Assembly (NCBI GenBank): GCA_015179125.1
Contig: WHVA01000029.1
Span: 372,001-436,000 of the forward strand
Source: Gautieria morchelliformis
Taxonomy: Eukaryota; Basidiomycota; Agaricomycetes; Gomphales; Gomphaceae
Length of the DNA stretch: 64,000 nt
Reading direction: 5' to 3'
Shown one piece after another: positions 9,738 through 22,371 of the stretch; positions within the stretch are counted from its first letter, which is position 1; each line of letters starts with the position of its first letter. Position numbers and translations under genes: made by a program. The notes below the pieces were generated by a model that did no database searches, was not told where the DNA came from, and saw only the letters and a program-made list of their open reading frames with translations.

Positions 9738-12700
9738 GCAGAAAAGTCTCTCCCCTAGAGGACCGGCGGTCGTACCGCGCGTTGTATTCGCCATAGGTGC
9801 GTTCGGAATCGGAGACAGCGACTCGGAAATCGCAACCTCTTCCGCACACACAGCGTACGACAGCCCCTCTTCTTACATTGAGCTCCCAACCTCGGAAATC
9901 CCGTCCCATATTTCTCCTTCTAACATGGATCTGGATGATCGTCTTCGGAATATGGAGGAGGAATTGACGCGGAACCGGATGAAGACCGACGCGATTGAAA
10001 CAGCCTTACAAGCGATTTTGAGTAAGTTAGATATTCCACAAAGTGGTGGAAATGAAATGCAGGATGATCCGGATTTCGGAAAAGCGGAACTAGCGGAAGA
10101 GAGAAAGTCCGCGAAGTTAGCAAAGGTCAAACCCGCAACTCCGGCGGACTTTGACGGAGATCGGGAGAAGGGACGCGCATTCTTCAACACATGCAGCATC
10201 TACTTCGCAATTGTAGGAGACCTCTTTCCGAACGACCAGGCTCGGATTCACTGGGCATTGTCCTTTTTCAAATCGGGCCGCGCAGCCTGTTTTGCAAACA
10301 AGGTGATCCGACATGAAGCAAAGGGCAAGGGGAACTACTTCCGGGACTGGGACACCTTCGAGAAAACATTTTCCGACCAGTTCTGCCCGAAAAATGACCA
10401 GCTCACAGCCCTTACGAAGCTTGAGGGGACCAGCTGGTACCAGGCCAAGGATCCGGTCGATGACTACATCGATCGCTTCCAGGAGCTCATTGACCTTGCG
10501 GAGTATGACAACGACAAGACAATCGTCATCAAATTCCGACGAGGGCTTGATCCAACACTCCAGAACCAAGTTGCGCTGCTTGGGGGTGGAGCTCCAGATT
10601 TTGATGACCCGGAAGGGTGGTACCAAGCTGCGCGGAGGGTGTCCTGAAACAGGGAAGCAAACGAAGCCTTCGTGGAGACAAACCAGAACGTGACACACAG
10701 TTCCGCTCGTCCTACTCCACCTGTGCCAAAACCCGGAAGTGCATTCATTCCCACATGGAAAATATTTCCGATGCTTGCTCCGCCTGCTCCTATTAGGAAC
10801 CATAGCCCTCCTCCCTCGAAGAGTGGCCCTGCCCCGATGGATGTTGACCGCATGCGCGGAAAAGGCCACGGAACTATCACCTGCTTCCGATGTCAACAAC
10901 CAGGCCACTATGCTCGTGAGTGCCCCCAAGCCTTTGATATCCGGCTTATGACCACAGAGGAGAAACTCGAGCTCCTTCCAGAGTTCCTCGCACTTGCGGA
11001 CATAAGCGGAGTGCCCACTGCGGAAGGAATTTCTGAAAATGCGGAACATGGTCCACCGGAAGCGGAAGATGCGTCGGATTTTGTGACACGCAGCGGGTGA
11101 GATGTGTGCCCCTGCTGCCTGTACATAACCGGTTTTCCCGTCTTGAAGTAGAGAATGAAAAGCCCCCACTCCCCTCACTTCGTGCAGACCCACCAGATAA
11201 AGTCACACAAAAACCAAATCCAACACCCCATCCATCCCGCATCCGCCCTTGGGAGAGACGCCTTCCGAAGCGCTATGTTGTTGCTGCCACCCCTGGCCCC
11301 AAGTCGCTAGTCATTAAGGTAGAGATCCAGACAACAGATATGGCGGAAGTCAAATCCGGACCCGCCCTTGTCGATTGTGGGGCCACTGGTCAGTTTATGG
11401 ACCGGGACTATGTGGAACGGACCGACTGACCACGCGGAAGTTGCAACGTGCAATCCCGGTGTTCAATGTGGATGGAAGCCCCAATGAGGCAGGGTCCATC
11501 ACGGAGATAGTAGACACAATTCTCCGCTATGATGGACACTCAGAACGCACTTCCTTTGCAGTCACCAGCCTGGGGAAGAAAGACATCATCCTCGGGTTTA
11601 CCTGGCTTCAGGAGCACACCCCGGAGATCAATTGGCAGACTCGGAAGGTACTGATGAGTCGATGCCCAGCCAAGTGTCCCATGTGCCTGTAGGAAGTGCG
11701 GAAGGAGCGCCAGGAGCAGCGGAAGACCGAATGGCTCATACAGACATGTCGTTCTGGCCCCCATCCACTGCTTGCAGAAGAAGACTCGGAAGCGGAATTT
11801 GAACCGGATCCCACTTCCAATTCCGATTCCGATTCATACTCCGACGTCATCCGACTTGGCCCGGAAGACACTCTGGCAGAAGGGGAGCGCTTGCTGTACT
11901 TAAACCTTCCACCAGAAGCGGAACACATCCGCGCCACCGGAAATATTTTTCAACGCCTTGCTGAAGCCTCCAAGAAGCATGATAAAGCGGAGGTGGAAAT
12001 TCTGGAGCACCTGCGGGAGTTTGAGGACATCTTTTCCAAGGAGTCATTTGATGCCCTGCCTCCACGGAAGCTGTGGGACCACACCATCGAGTTGGAGCCT
12101 GGGTCAAAGCCCACCAACTGCAAAGTCTACCCACTGTCACCCAAGGAGCAGGTAGAGCTCAATGCATTCCTTGCGGAAAACCTCTGTACAGGGAGGATCT
12201 GCCCCTCCAAGTCACCCATGGCATCTCCGGTGTTCTTCATCAAGAAGAAGGACGGCTCGCTCAGACTTGTGCAGGATTACCGGGCCTTGAATGTGATCAT
12301 GATCAAGAACCAGGACCCCATTCCACTCATTTCTGAACTGATCACACAACTCCGCGGGGCGAGGTACTTCACTAAGCTGGATGTCTGCTGGGGCTTCAAT
12401 AATGTTCGGATCCGGGAGGGAGACGAGTGGAAGACCGCATTCCGCATCAACCCAGGACTCTTTGAGCCACAGGTCATGTTCTTTGGCCTCACCAACAGTC
12501 CTGCCACGTTCCAGACGATGATGAATGGCATTTTCCGTGACATGATAGCAGAAGGGGTTGTCTGCATCTACCTCGATGACATCCTCATCTTCACAAAAAC
12601 AATGTCCGAACATCGGGAAGTCGTGCGGAGAGTGCTGGAACGGCTCCGGGAGTACAACCTGTGTCTCAAGCCGGAAAAGTGCGAATTTGAGCAGACGCGG

Positions 12701-15014
12701 ATAGAGTATCTTGGGGTGATTGTGTCGGAAGGAAAGGTGGAAATGGACCCAGTCAAAGTTTCCAGTGTATCGGATTGGCCCGTGCCGCGGAACAAGGAGG
12801 AGGTCCAGTCCTTCATTGGGTTTGTCAATTTCTACCGGCGGTTCATCAAGGACCTTTCCGGCCACGCCCGTGCCCTCTTTGACCTCACCAAGAAGGAGGT
12901 TGGATGGCGGTGGGGAGAGCCAGAACAGGCCTCCTTTGAGAAACTCAAGGAGCTGATCACTTCTGCCCCGGCCCTGATCTTTCCCGACGACTCTCGCCCT
13001 TATCGAGTCGAGGCGGATTCTTCCGACACAGCTACCGGAGCGGTCTTGTCACAACAGTCATCGGAAGATGGTGGGGGGTGGCATCTGATTGCTTCTTCTC
13101 TAAGAGCCTTAGTCCAGTCGAGCGGAACTATGAGATCCATGACAAGGAGATGCTGGCAATCATCCGAGCGCTTGAGGAGTGGCGACACTTCCTGGAGGGT
13201 GCTCTATGCCCATTTGAGATCTGGACAGACCACAAGAACCTCGAGTATTTCCGCACGTCTAAGAAGTTGAACAGACGACAAGCACGGTGGTCCCTACACC
13301 TGTCCCAGTTCGACTTCATGCTCCACCACCGCCACGGCCGCACCATGGGCAAGCCCGATGCCCTATCCCGCCGTGCGGATCATGGAAGCGGAAGTGGAGA
13401 CAACGCAGATATGACACTGCTCCGCCCAAGTCTCTTTGCAATCCGTGCCCTAGAAGGAGTGACTGCGGTTGGGGCGGAAGTGGAAATGCTCCGGGATATC
13501 CGGAGGCAGTACCGGAGTGGAGAGAAGGAGGAGTCGGTGGTGAAGGCAGTGGAGGAACTTCGGAAAGGGCACTCACGGTCGGTACGGGCAGCGGAATGGT
13601 CGGAACGTGATGGACTGCTCCACTTCAGAGGCAAGGTCTACGTTCCAGGGGGGGCGGACCTCCGCCGCCGCGTCGTGTCCCAGCACCATGACACATGGGT
13701 CGCTGGGCATGCTGGCAGGTGGAAGACGCTGGAGTTAGTCTCGGAATTACTGGTGGCCTCAGATGTCATGCTACATTGGACAGTACGTGAAGACATGTGA
13801 CCTTTGTCTCCGAACCAAAGCACAACGACATCTGCCCGTCGGAGAACTTGTTCCGCTCCCAATTCCCGAATCCCGCTGGGACACCATCAGTGTCAACTTC
13901 ATCATTGAACTCCCAGAGTCTCATGGCTACGACGCGATCATGAACGTCGTGGATTCAGTAAGCAAGGTGTCCCACTTCATTCCGACGCACACGACGATCA
14001 CAGCCCTCGGAGCGGCCCGCCTGTTCCTTGCACATGTCTGGAAGTTGCATGGGCTCCCGAAGCAAGTCGTTTCCGACCGAGGTCCGCAGTTTGTCGCGGA
14101 ACTGACTCGGGAGCTCTACCGCCTGCTCGGCATAAAGCTGGCTACCACCACAGCGTACCATCCGCAGAGTGACGGACAGATGGAATGGGTCAATCAGGAG
14201 TTGGAGCAATATCTCTGCCTCTTTGTCAATGAGAGGCAGGATGACTGGGATGAGTTACTTCCACTGGCGGAATTCCAATACAACAACCATGTCCATTCCG
14301 CCACACAACAGACTCCCTTCATGCTTGACTCTGGACGACACCCGTGAATGGGCTTCGAACCACGCCAGGCTGACTCCCGACTCGAGACGGTCAACGAGTT
14401 CCGAGACCGCATGGACTCCACCCTTTCGGAAGCCAAGTCGGCCCTTGCAAAGGCCAAGGATGACATGGCAAGGTACTACAACCAACGCCGGGTTCCTGCC
14501 CCGGAGTACCAAGTTGGAGACAAGGTGTATCTAGATGAAAGTGACATCCGCACCACATGCCCTTCGCAGAAGCTTGCCCACCGCTACCTTGGGCCCTTCA
14601 CAGTGATGCGGAGAGTTGGGCGGAATGCATACCGCCTCCGACTTCCGATGTCCATGTCCCACCTCCACTCCGTCTTCAACGTGGTGAAATTACTCCCTAT
14701 GCTCGAGGACCCAATTCCAGGTCGGAAGGCTCGTCCACCACCTCCGCCGGAAATTGTAGATGGGGAGGAGCATTATGTGGTGGAACGAATCCTGGACAGC
14801 CAGTTTGTGCGAGGACAACTCCAATTCCTCGTGAAATGGGAAGGGTATGGGTACGAGGAGAATTCGTGGGTCCCGGAGCAAGATGTTTCCGCTCCAGACA
14901 AACTCCATGAGTTCTATAGGACACAGCCCGGTGCCCCTCACCGAATCCGCTCGCTGGCATTTCAATCCCTCGTGTCCCGTGCTTCGAGGACGCAGCACGC
15001 TAGAGGGGGGGTGA

Positions 15015-15494
15015 TGTCAGGGGACACCCTGTTTTCCATTTCCAGTTCCGACACCACACCCAGTGCCGACTCCATTTCCGACTCCGCTTCCGGTTCCGAT
15101 TCATCTCCGCCTCCGCTTTCGGAAATGATTCCGCTTCTGGGAGAACTTCCACCAGTTCTGTTCGCCTCGCCAGTTCCACTCCAATTTCCGACTTCCACTC
15201 TCAGAACAGTGTCGGAAATCAAGCAAATAGGTGGCATCAAAGGTCGATCAAGGGTCAGGGTGGTCAGGGAGATGCAGGGTTGATGGCGGGTGCCAAGGGT
15301 TGTCCCTGGCTGCGCAGCGTAGTATAATACGGGCTCACTGACATTGGGGGTCCTTAGACTTTTCTCTTCGGATTTCCCCTTGTCAGGTGAGAATCCCCCT
15401 CTTGTATACTCTGTCCATTTATACAGACTTCGGATTTCCCCTTGTCAGTTGTGTGGTAGTGTGATCTCCACGACTAGCCAGGGTTGCCCTTACA
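15015..15494 (+). repeat. 3' LTR of the Ty3 element
   Basis: 480 bp, TG...CA ends, followed at once by the duplicated target GTGAC (15495-15499). Confidence 0.92.
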
Positions 15495-15900
15495 GTGACG
15501 GGTTTTCCGACGTGGGCGATTTCATCCTTGATCCGGGATGGCAGGCCCATGTAAAACTGTTGGCGGAGTGCAGCTTCTCCCCATTGGACTCGAGGAGCAA
15601 GCTGCTGGAAAGTGACAATGTATTTAGCTATCTTATGAGTGTCTTTCATACGAAGCTTATTGAGTTTATTTTCCACATCGGCTTCCATGTTGAATTGTCC
15701 AAAGTTGTTGCGGAGTTCGGAAACAAAGTTGTGATAATCATCTGCCCAGTCGACAATGGTGTAGGGGTCCATAAGGGCAAGTTCGAAGTAGTTGAGACCC
15801 ATGCCCCTAAGGTAGAACAAGGGCGGTTTGAGGCGATAATGAGAGGAATATTAATGAAGTTGAGTCTCTAGATGTAAAATGTGCAGAGGGGTGTTTTTCT
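15495..15900 (-). mobile_element. Ty3 gag fragment
   Basis: Fossil piece coding, on -, the middle of a fungal Ty3 capsid protein (phrases such as VDWADDYHNFVSELRNNFG and GLPSRIKDEIAHVGKPV). It lies downstream of the pol gene of the older minus-strand element, which is the wrong side for gag. It may therefore be a second, neighbouring copy. The Ty3 element at 9248-15494 sits exactly at its edge. Confidence 0.8.
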
Positions 15901-18900
15901 TGGATTTCTATGAGGTTCTAAGCTTTGTGTTTCTTGGGGTACTTCACATGAAATTCAGCAAGTCTGAGAGCCGAATTGGTAACATTCCAAGAGGGTTCCC
16001 AAGACGTAGCCTCAGGGGTGTGTTCATATCCCTTCCATTCTACTAAGTACTCCAACCTCTTTGGCCAATACGACTCTCAAGGGTTTTCGTGATTTCGTAT
16101 TCATCGGCGGAGTTGATTTCAATAGGCAGTGGAGGGTCTGCATGTTGACATGGGATAGTAGATGTTGTGGCGGGTTCGAGAAGGGATACATGAAACACAG
16201 GGTGGATCTGGCGAAGATCCAGCCGTAAGGCTGAGCAAAATGCATGAGAAGATATTTTAGCTGTGATAGGATATGGGCCAAGTCTTCGGTGGTCGAGTTT
16301 CTTCGAAGGCCTTTTTGTGTGAATATTTCACGAGTTGAGCCATACTCTGTCACCGACATGAAACTCAGGAATCGGAATGCAGCGACTGGTTGTGGCTGAA
16401 GTGTACTGGGTAGTTGATTTCTTTATCTGATCTTGAAGTACTGGTGAAGGTCCTTGAGATCTGCCGACTGGCGATAAGCATCTTCGGAGGCGAGTGAAGT
16501 AAGAGATACTTCGAGCTTCAGATGGAAACCCTTGTTGGCGAAGAAGGGTGTGACCTGAGTCGCCGAATGGGCTGTGTTGTTGTAGGCGCATTCGGTGAGA
16601 GGGAGGAGGTCGACCCAGTCATCCTGCTGATAGTTGATGTAGACACGAAGGTACTGCTCTAGGATTTGGTTTACTCATATGGTCTGTCCATCAGTTTGGG
16701 TGTGGTAGGCTGTAGAAAGATTGCCTTTGATGCGGGGGATTTCACAGAGCGAGGTCCAGAATCGAGACGTGAAGTGCTTCCCTCGATCGGAGATGATGTC
16801 GCTGGGGCTACTGTGTTTAGCAAATACGTGGTGAAGGAAGAGCATGGCGACGTCTCCTGAATCAATGTCTGAAAATGTAGGAATAAACAGAGCCATCTTC
16901 ATGAGCCAGTCAACAATGACGAGGATCATGTCATGTCCATCTTAGGGTGGCAGTCCTTCGATGAAGTCCATGGAGGTTGAATCCCAAGGTCGTTGGCTGA
17001 TGGGTAGGAAGTGAAGAGGCCCGAAGGGTTTGTGATGAATGGACTTGGCATGGCGACACTTGGAACAGGAGCCGATGTAGTTGGTGACGAGGGTGGACAT
17101 ATGCGGCCAATGATACTGTTTCCGAATGTTTTTCGTTGTTTTGCTGATCCCTGGGTGCCCTGCTAACTGATGATCAGCAGCGAGCGAAGGATGTCCAAGT
17201 GAATGTCATTGTGATCGGGGACATACGTTCGCTGTTTGTACAACAGTGTTTTGCCATCCTCTCCAAGTGACCAGGGGTCTGGCTTTGCATTTGGAGGGGC
17301 GATCGCCATCAACTGAGACTGAAGACAAGTGATGTGGGCTGAGGACAAGGGATCGGTCAACTGGCCCTGTTGGATGGATGTCAACAGTGATGCAGAGTCA
17401 AGAAGGATGATGGCGCGAATGAGTTTCCTGGTCTTAAACATCCACTGGAAGTTGTGAGGATTCGCCAATGCGTAAGCACCGTCCCCCCTTTAGGGTACAC
17501 GTCTCCCCGACGGGTCAATGCATCAGGCTTCGTGCCAAGTTGTCCGACTCAGTAGTGAATGATGTAGTTGAACCCTGAGATGTGTTCGGACCATCGAACC
17601 TGGCGTCAGGTCAGCTGCTTCGTAGTCACGAAGTACTTAAGGTTTTTGTGGTCGGAGAGAACGAGGATGACATGGGATGCTCCTTCGAGGTAGTTTCGCC
17701 ATCGCTTGAAGGTGCAGAAGATGGCAAGGCGCTCCTTGTCATAGATCTCATAGTTCATCTTGGCTGGTGCCATTCCTCGTGAATAGAAGGCGATCGGATG
17801 GATATCACCATCAGAGGGGGTGATCTGAGAGATGATGGCGGTGATGGCATAATCAGAGGCGTCCATCTCGATGACGATGGGGTTACTCGGCTCGAAGTGG
17901 ATGAGGACTGGGGCTTTTGAGAACGCAGCTTTGAGTGCTTCAAAGGCCTCCTGCTGTTTCGCTTCCCATGCAAACGGAGTATCCTTTCTGGTCAAGTGAG
18001 TGAGTAGCAAGACAATGTCTGAGAACGAAATGATGAATCTTCTGTAGAAGTTCGCGAAGCCCAGGAATGATTGGACTTCGCGAATGTTTGTTGGTACAGG
18101 CCACTTTGTAATAGCAGCTGTTTTTTCGACGTCCATGGAGACCCCAGCAGGAGAGATGATGAATCCAAGGAAGTTGACCCAGTCCGAATAGAACAGGCAC
18201 TTCTCTGGCTTTATTAAGAGGTTGTGCTTCTGAAGACAGGCGAGGACCATTCAGACATGCTCTAAATGATCCTTTCTGTTCTTAGAGAAGATGAGGATGT
18301 TGTCGAGGTAGACTACAATGAAGACATCAGCCATGTCTTGGAATATATCATTCATGAAGTGCTGGAAAGTAGCTGGTGCATTCATCAACCTGAATGGCAT
18401 GACAAGGTATTCGAAGGACCCATATCGAGTTCAGAAGGCTGTCTTCCATTCTTGGCCAGAGGCGATCCGAACATTGTTGAACCCGGTGCAAAGGTAGAAT
18501 TTGGTATAGACTTTCGCCCTTTTGGGTTGGTCAATAAGGCTCAGAATCAGTGGGATAGGGTACTTGTTCTTTCGTGTGATACAATTCAACCCTCGGTAGT
18601 CCACACACATTTGCAGTGTACCATCCTTCTTTTTCGCGAATACAACAGGGGCACCACCGGGCGACTGGGAGGAGTGGATGAACCCCTTGCCAAGCATATC
18701 TTCGAGATAGTCATGGAGTGCTTCTAATTCGGTGTTCAAGAGTGGGTATATGGGACCATGAGGTGGTGCCCCATCGTTCTCGATCTCAATGGTGTGGTCG
18801 TAAGGGCGGTGTGGGGGCAAATCTTTGGCTTTAGCACGCGAGAATATATTGAAGAAGTCGTGGTACTCCTCTGGTACCACAGTCCTGAACATCTCTAACT

Positions 18901-20455
18901 TGTCCTTCGGTAGGGGGTTTTCATGAAGGAGTGTAGTCAGAGCTGGTGCATTGCCTACAGCACAAAGCGAAGTGGGTTTGGGGATGGTAGGGTGCATGTT
19001 TAACATGAGTGTTTCTTCTTCGCTGGGTTTCATGATTAGCTCGAAGGCGGCCGCACTGATTAGGCTTATATGCAGTGTTGTCCTTCGTGTCAGAGGTGGA
19101 TCAGGAGGCAAAGAATGGAATGGAAGGTGGTCATTGGTCAGCGATTCTGTACATGGTGTACAGGGGCGAGGATGGCTTGGAACGGGCTCTATTTTTGGTT
19201 GAATAGCTTTGGTTTCTATTATGCTTTCTTTCGTGGCTGAAAATGGGTGGATGAGAGTATTAGGAAGCGATATGGAGGACTCAGAGGAGTGATTCTCGAT
19301 AGGCTTGGCTGAGAGAAGTAAGGGTTCGCCATCCACCTCGAATGTCTGTTCGTAACCAGAAAGATTCGGAATAGGAGCAGGTGAGGAAGTGACATCCGGT
19401 GGAAGGACCGGGATGTAGGAGAGTGGTCCAATCGCCGTGTTCGGGATGTAACACGAGGATGGCGGGGACAAATGCGAACCAGGAACTGACCGTGGTGAAG
19501 GGATCGAGGCAGTGTGGAGTTCGGGAATACTGTCGAAGATAGCCAGGGGGGGAAATCATCATGCAGGCCATAGGGACCATCATACGTTGGAGCATGGAAT
19601 CAGTGCCAGAAGGAAAGGTGATTGAGAGAGAGCCCCAATCGCTAGTGGGTTTCGTAGAGCGAAGCCACGGAAGCCCGAGAATGATTGCGGCCAAAGGATG
19701 TATCCTTGTGACAAGTAGCAAAATGTCCTGTGAAGAGGAGTCACTGAAAGTGAGAATAGTATCTAGATACTCGTGAATGAACCCAGCAGTGGCTGGCTGC
19801 CCATCAAAAACGGAGAGAGCGATCGGCAAACGGATGTACATACAAAACCAGGATGAGAGGAGAATGAGCTATCAATGAAATTTGAAGTGGCACCAGAGTC
19901 AATGAGAGTAGGAACAGAGTTAGGGAGACCAGGAATGTGTACATGGATGATGAAGGAAGAATTGGAATGGAGCTAATAGAGGTGAACAAGTACACAGGTG
20001 GTACAGACTAGATAAGGTTCTTGTTCAAAGAAACAGAGCAGTTGTGGGTAAGAGTTGCAAAGGGTGGTTGGGAATTCAGTTGGAGAGAAGACCCAGGCCC
20101 GCCAGGTAGGGCAGGAATCTGTGTGGAAGATTGTTGCAGGGGAAGGTGACCCGCGAAGGGGTGAGGTTGTCCCACGAATAGAAATGGCACACGCCCACCA
20201 GGTGGGGCAGGAATCTGTGTGAAAGATTGTTGTGGGGGAGGGTGACCCACAAAGGGGTGAGGCTGTCCTGCGAATAAAAGGGGCGCAGACCCGCCACGTG
20301 GGGCAGGAATCTGTGTGAAGAATTGTTGCGGGGGAGGTTGTCCCACAGAGGGGTGAAGTTGTGCTGTGAATAGAAGTGGAGTAGGGTGCATGTGTGGAAG
20401 GGAGTGATGAGTAGATGGAATAATGCTTTGACTGTAGCTGTTAGTTCAATTATAC
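15900..20455 (-). mobile_element. Older Ty3 (Gypsy) element, internal region, broken
   Basis: Fossil element reading right to left. Next to its LTR is a proline-rich repeated stretch (20391-20008). It is followed by an aspartic protease near 19900 (LIDSGATSNFID), reverse transcriptase about 19300-18100, RNase H about 17900-17600, integrase about 17470-16590 and a chromodomain-like end about 16050-15960 (EYLVEWKGYE). About ten breaks. Its LTR family is the 1.03-kb type also seen as solo copies at 22372-23644 and 39958-40990. The left LTR was not found, so the element is incomplete. Confidence 0.85.
20100..20390. repeat. 96-bp tandem repeat, three copies
   Basis: GCAGGAATCTGTGTG recurs at 20111, 20207 and 20303, exactly 96 bp (32 codons) apart. 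On - it codes repeated PHPFVGHPPPQQSFTQIPAP-like units. It takes the place where gag would be expected in this element. Confidence 0.75.
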
Positions 20456-21208
20456 TGTCAAGATTGGTTTTTAGGCATTAATATCATGTATTAGTGAACA
20501 CAGTGAATGCCCGAATAACTTGTGTGAATAAGTATGCCGTTCGGCGAATAGGGTGAACCAATAAATGTTCAGAAGATAAGAGGGCTGCCTGATCGGGGCT
20601 CACCCTATCTACAGTTGTAGCAAAATAGCCTGTGGCACTTGACGATGTAACGTGCAAGGTGTCATGGAAAGGTTGTTTAAGTAGCAACAATCCTTTCGCT
20701 GGCGAAGGTGCTCCTTCGGAGCCCTTTGCCGACAGCACAGATAATAGTTCGAAGGCTAAGGTAACGAAGGTGAAGTATGAAAACCACCAGTGATGCTTAA
20801 GTCTTCCTCTGGTCGAAGATAGAAATCTACAGGAGAGGGCTCAAGATGATAGTCACAGCGAGGGCAAGTTTTGCACAAGATAGATGTATGATAATTGAAC
20901 TGAGGAATATACATGCGAATATAGACTACTTACATTGAATGCTCATATGATGCTAGTGAATAGGAAAGAGGCCGTCTGGAATCAGGGTTGGATAGGGGTG
21001 TGCAGTCATGATACAAATAGATGAAACGCAGGTACAATAGAATGGAAGAGGAGTGCGAACGTGAAATGACAGGGAGGAAAGGGGACGAAGGTACTGATGT
21101 ATGAAAACACATCTTGGGACCTGCATATACGCTACCCTGCACAGACTCTTCGTCTGTTGGGTTGATCCCACATGACCTACGGGTAGGACGTCCTGTGAAT
21201 GCACTCCA
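20456..21208 (-). repeat. 1.03-kb-type LTR, left part
   Basis: Matches, in reverse, the solo LTRs at 39958-40990 and 22372-23644 (shared ends TGTCAAGATTGG and GTTCGGCGAATAGG). The rest of the same LTR lies at 27759-27914, on the other side of the Copia element, so the Copia element entered this LTR. Confidence 0.82.
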
Positions 21209-21636
21209 GTCAAATTTTTCTTTGATTTTTTGAAGCTGTATTTCTACTTCTTTTCATGTTCTGTCCAACCGACCCTTTGTGGGTGGTTGTGGACAAGTTT
21301 CCTTTTTGAGCTGCGGCTGTTCACTACCGTGCTACGTTCTACGGGCGCTTAGTATGGCACACCGTGGCATCACGGGCGCTAAAGCGCCGGCTAGTAGAAC
21401 ATGCGCATGAGACACATTTCCTCCTATCTCAGTGACAACTAAATTCACTGAGAGAGGCAAGTAAATTAGTCTTGTTTCCTTTCGATTTGTTGAACTAAAA
21501 ATACTGTAGTGAATTAATTTCTAGGTAGTGTATAATATTAACAGTGACAACTAAATTCACTGAGAGGGTGAATTAATTTCTAGTCTTCTTTTGAGCACCA
21601 AGTCCAGTCCTACTGCCATAATTCCTGGCCTCTACA
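21209..21636 (+). repeat. 5' LTR of Copia element
   Basis: Pairs with the inner part of 27222-27758. Both carry the palindrome GTTCTAC...GTAGAAC described in the findings. Confidence 0.85.
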
Positions 21637-22371
21637 GGGTTATGGGCCCCGGAGACACTTCACAGAAGCTTTTGGGTGTTGAGAAGCTTGCTACAGATGG
21701 AAGTAATTGGCCATTATGGTGAGCCACTCTCATCAGCTATTTCGAGTCCAAAAATCTACTCAAGCATGTAGAAGGGAGAGTCACTCGACCTCCTGATCCT
21801 CCAGTCATGCCCCCAGGCCATATTATTACAGAAGCTGAGGAAACTCAGATGGATAAGGCTTAGGAGAAGCTGGAGAGATATCTTGCTAGAGAAGGACAAG
21901 CCAAGACACAAATCATCGTCTCAGTGTCAGAGTCACTGGCTCTGATGCTACAGAAGGAAAAGACAGCAAAAGAGACTTGGGATGCATTGGTCAATGAAAT
22001 GACCAAAAAGCCCAAGATGGTCCTCACCAGCCTGCAGGGACGACTCCACAGTATGAGATGTCCTGGGGATGGAGACTTGAGAGACCACTTGGACAGGCCC
22101 AAGACCTATATGCTCGTCTTAATGAGATGGGAGCCAGAGTTTCTGAAGAAGAATTCATGGACATTATCCTTGCGTCACTTCCACCATCCTATGAGGCAGT
22201 CATGAATGCCCTCACCACTTCGCTTGAAGAATGCGGGAGACCATTAGTCCCTGATGACATTATTAGGGTACTAAAGGCTCAGTATGACAGGAAGAAAACA
22301 CTCCCGCAAGAAGAGCAGGTGTTTATTGGTTCATCTACTAAGAAGGACCACAAGGGGCAGAAGGCGCATAC

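Larger units (their letters stand above)
9248..15494 (+). mobile_element. Ty3 (Gypsy) chromodomain LTR retrotransposon, broken
   Basis: Fossil element with LTRs at 9248-9737 and 15015-15494. Both start TGTCAGGGGACAC and end CCCTTACA, and a 5-bp duplication GTGAC lies at 9243-9247 and 15495-15499. Parts on +: gag from about 9739 with a CCHC knuckle near 10880-10925, protease near 11370, reverse transcriptase about 12050-12850, RNase H about 12990-13280, integrase about 13650-14350, chromodomain about 14760-14920. The reading frame has roughly half a dozen breaks. The two LTRs are about 98% alike by eye, so the insertion is fairly recent. A shortened relative lies at 41858-45484. Confidence 0.93.
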
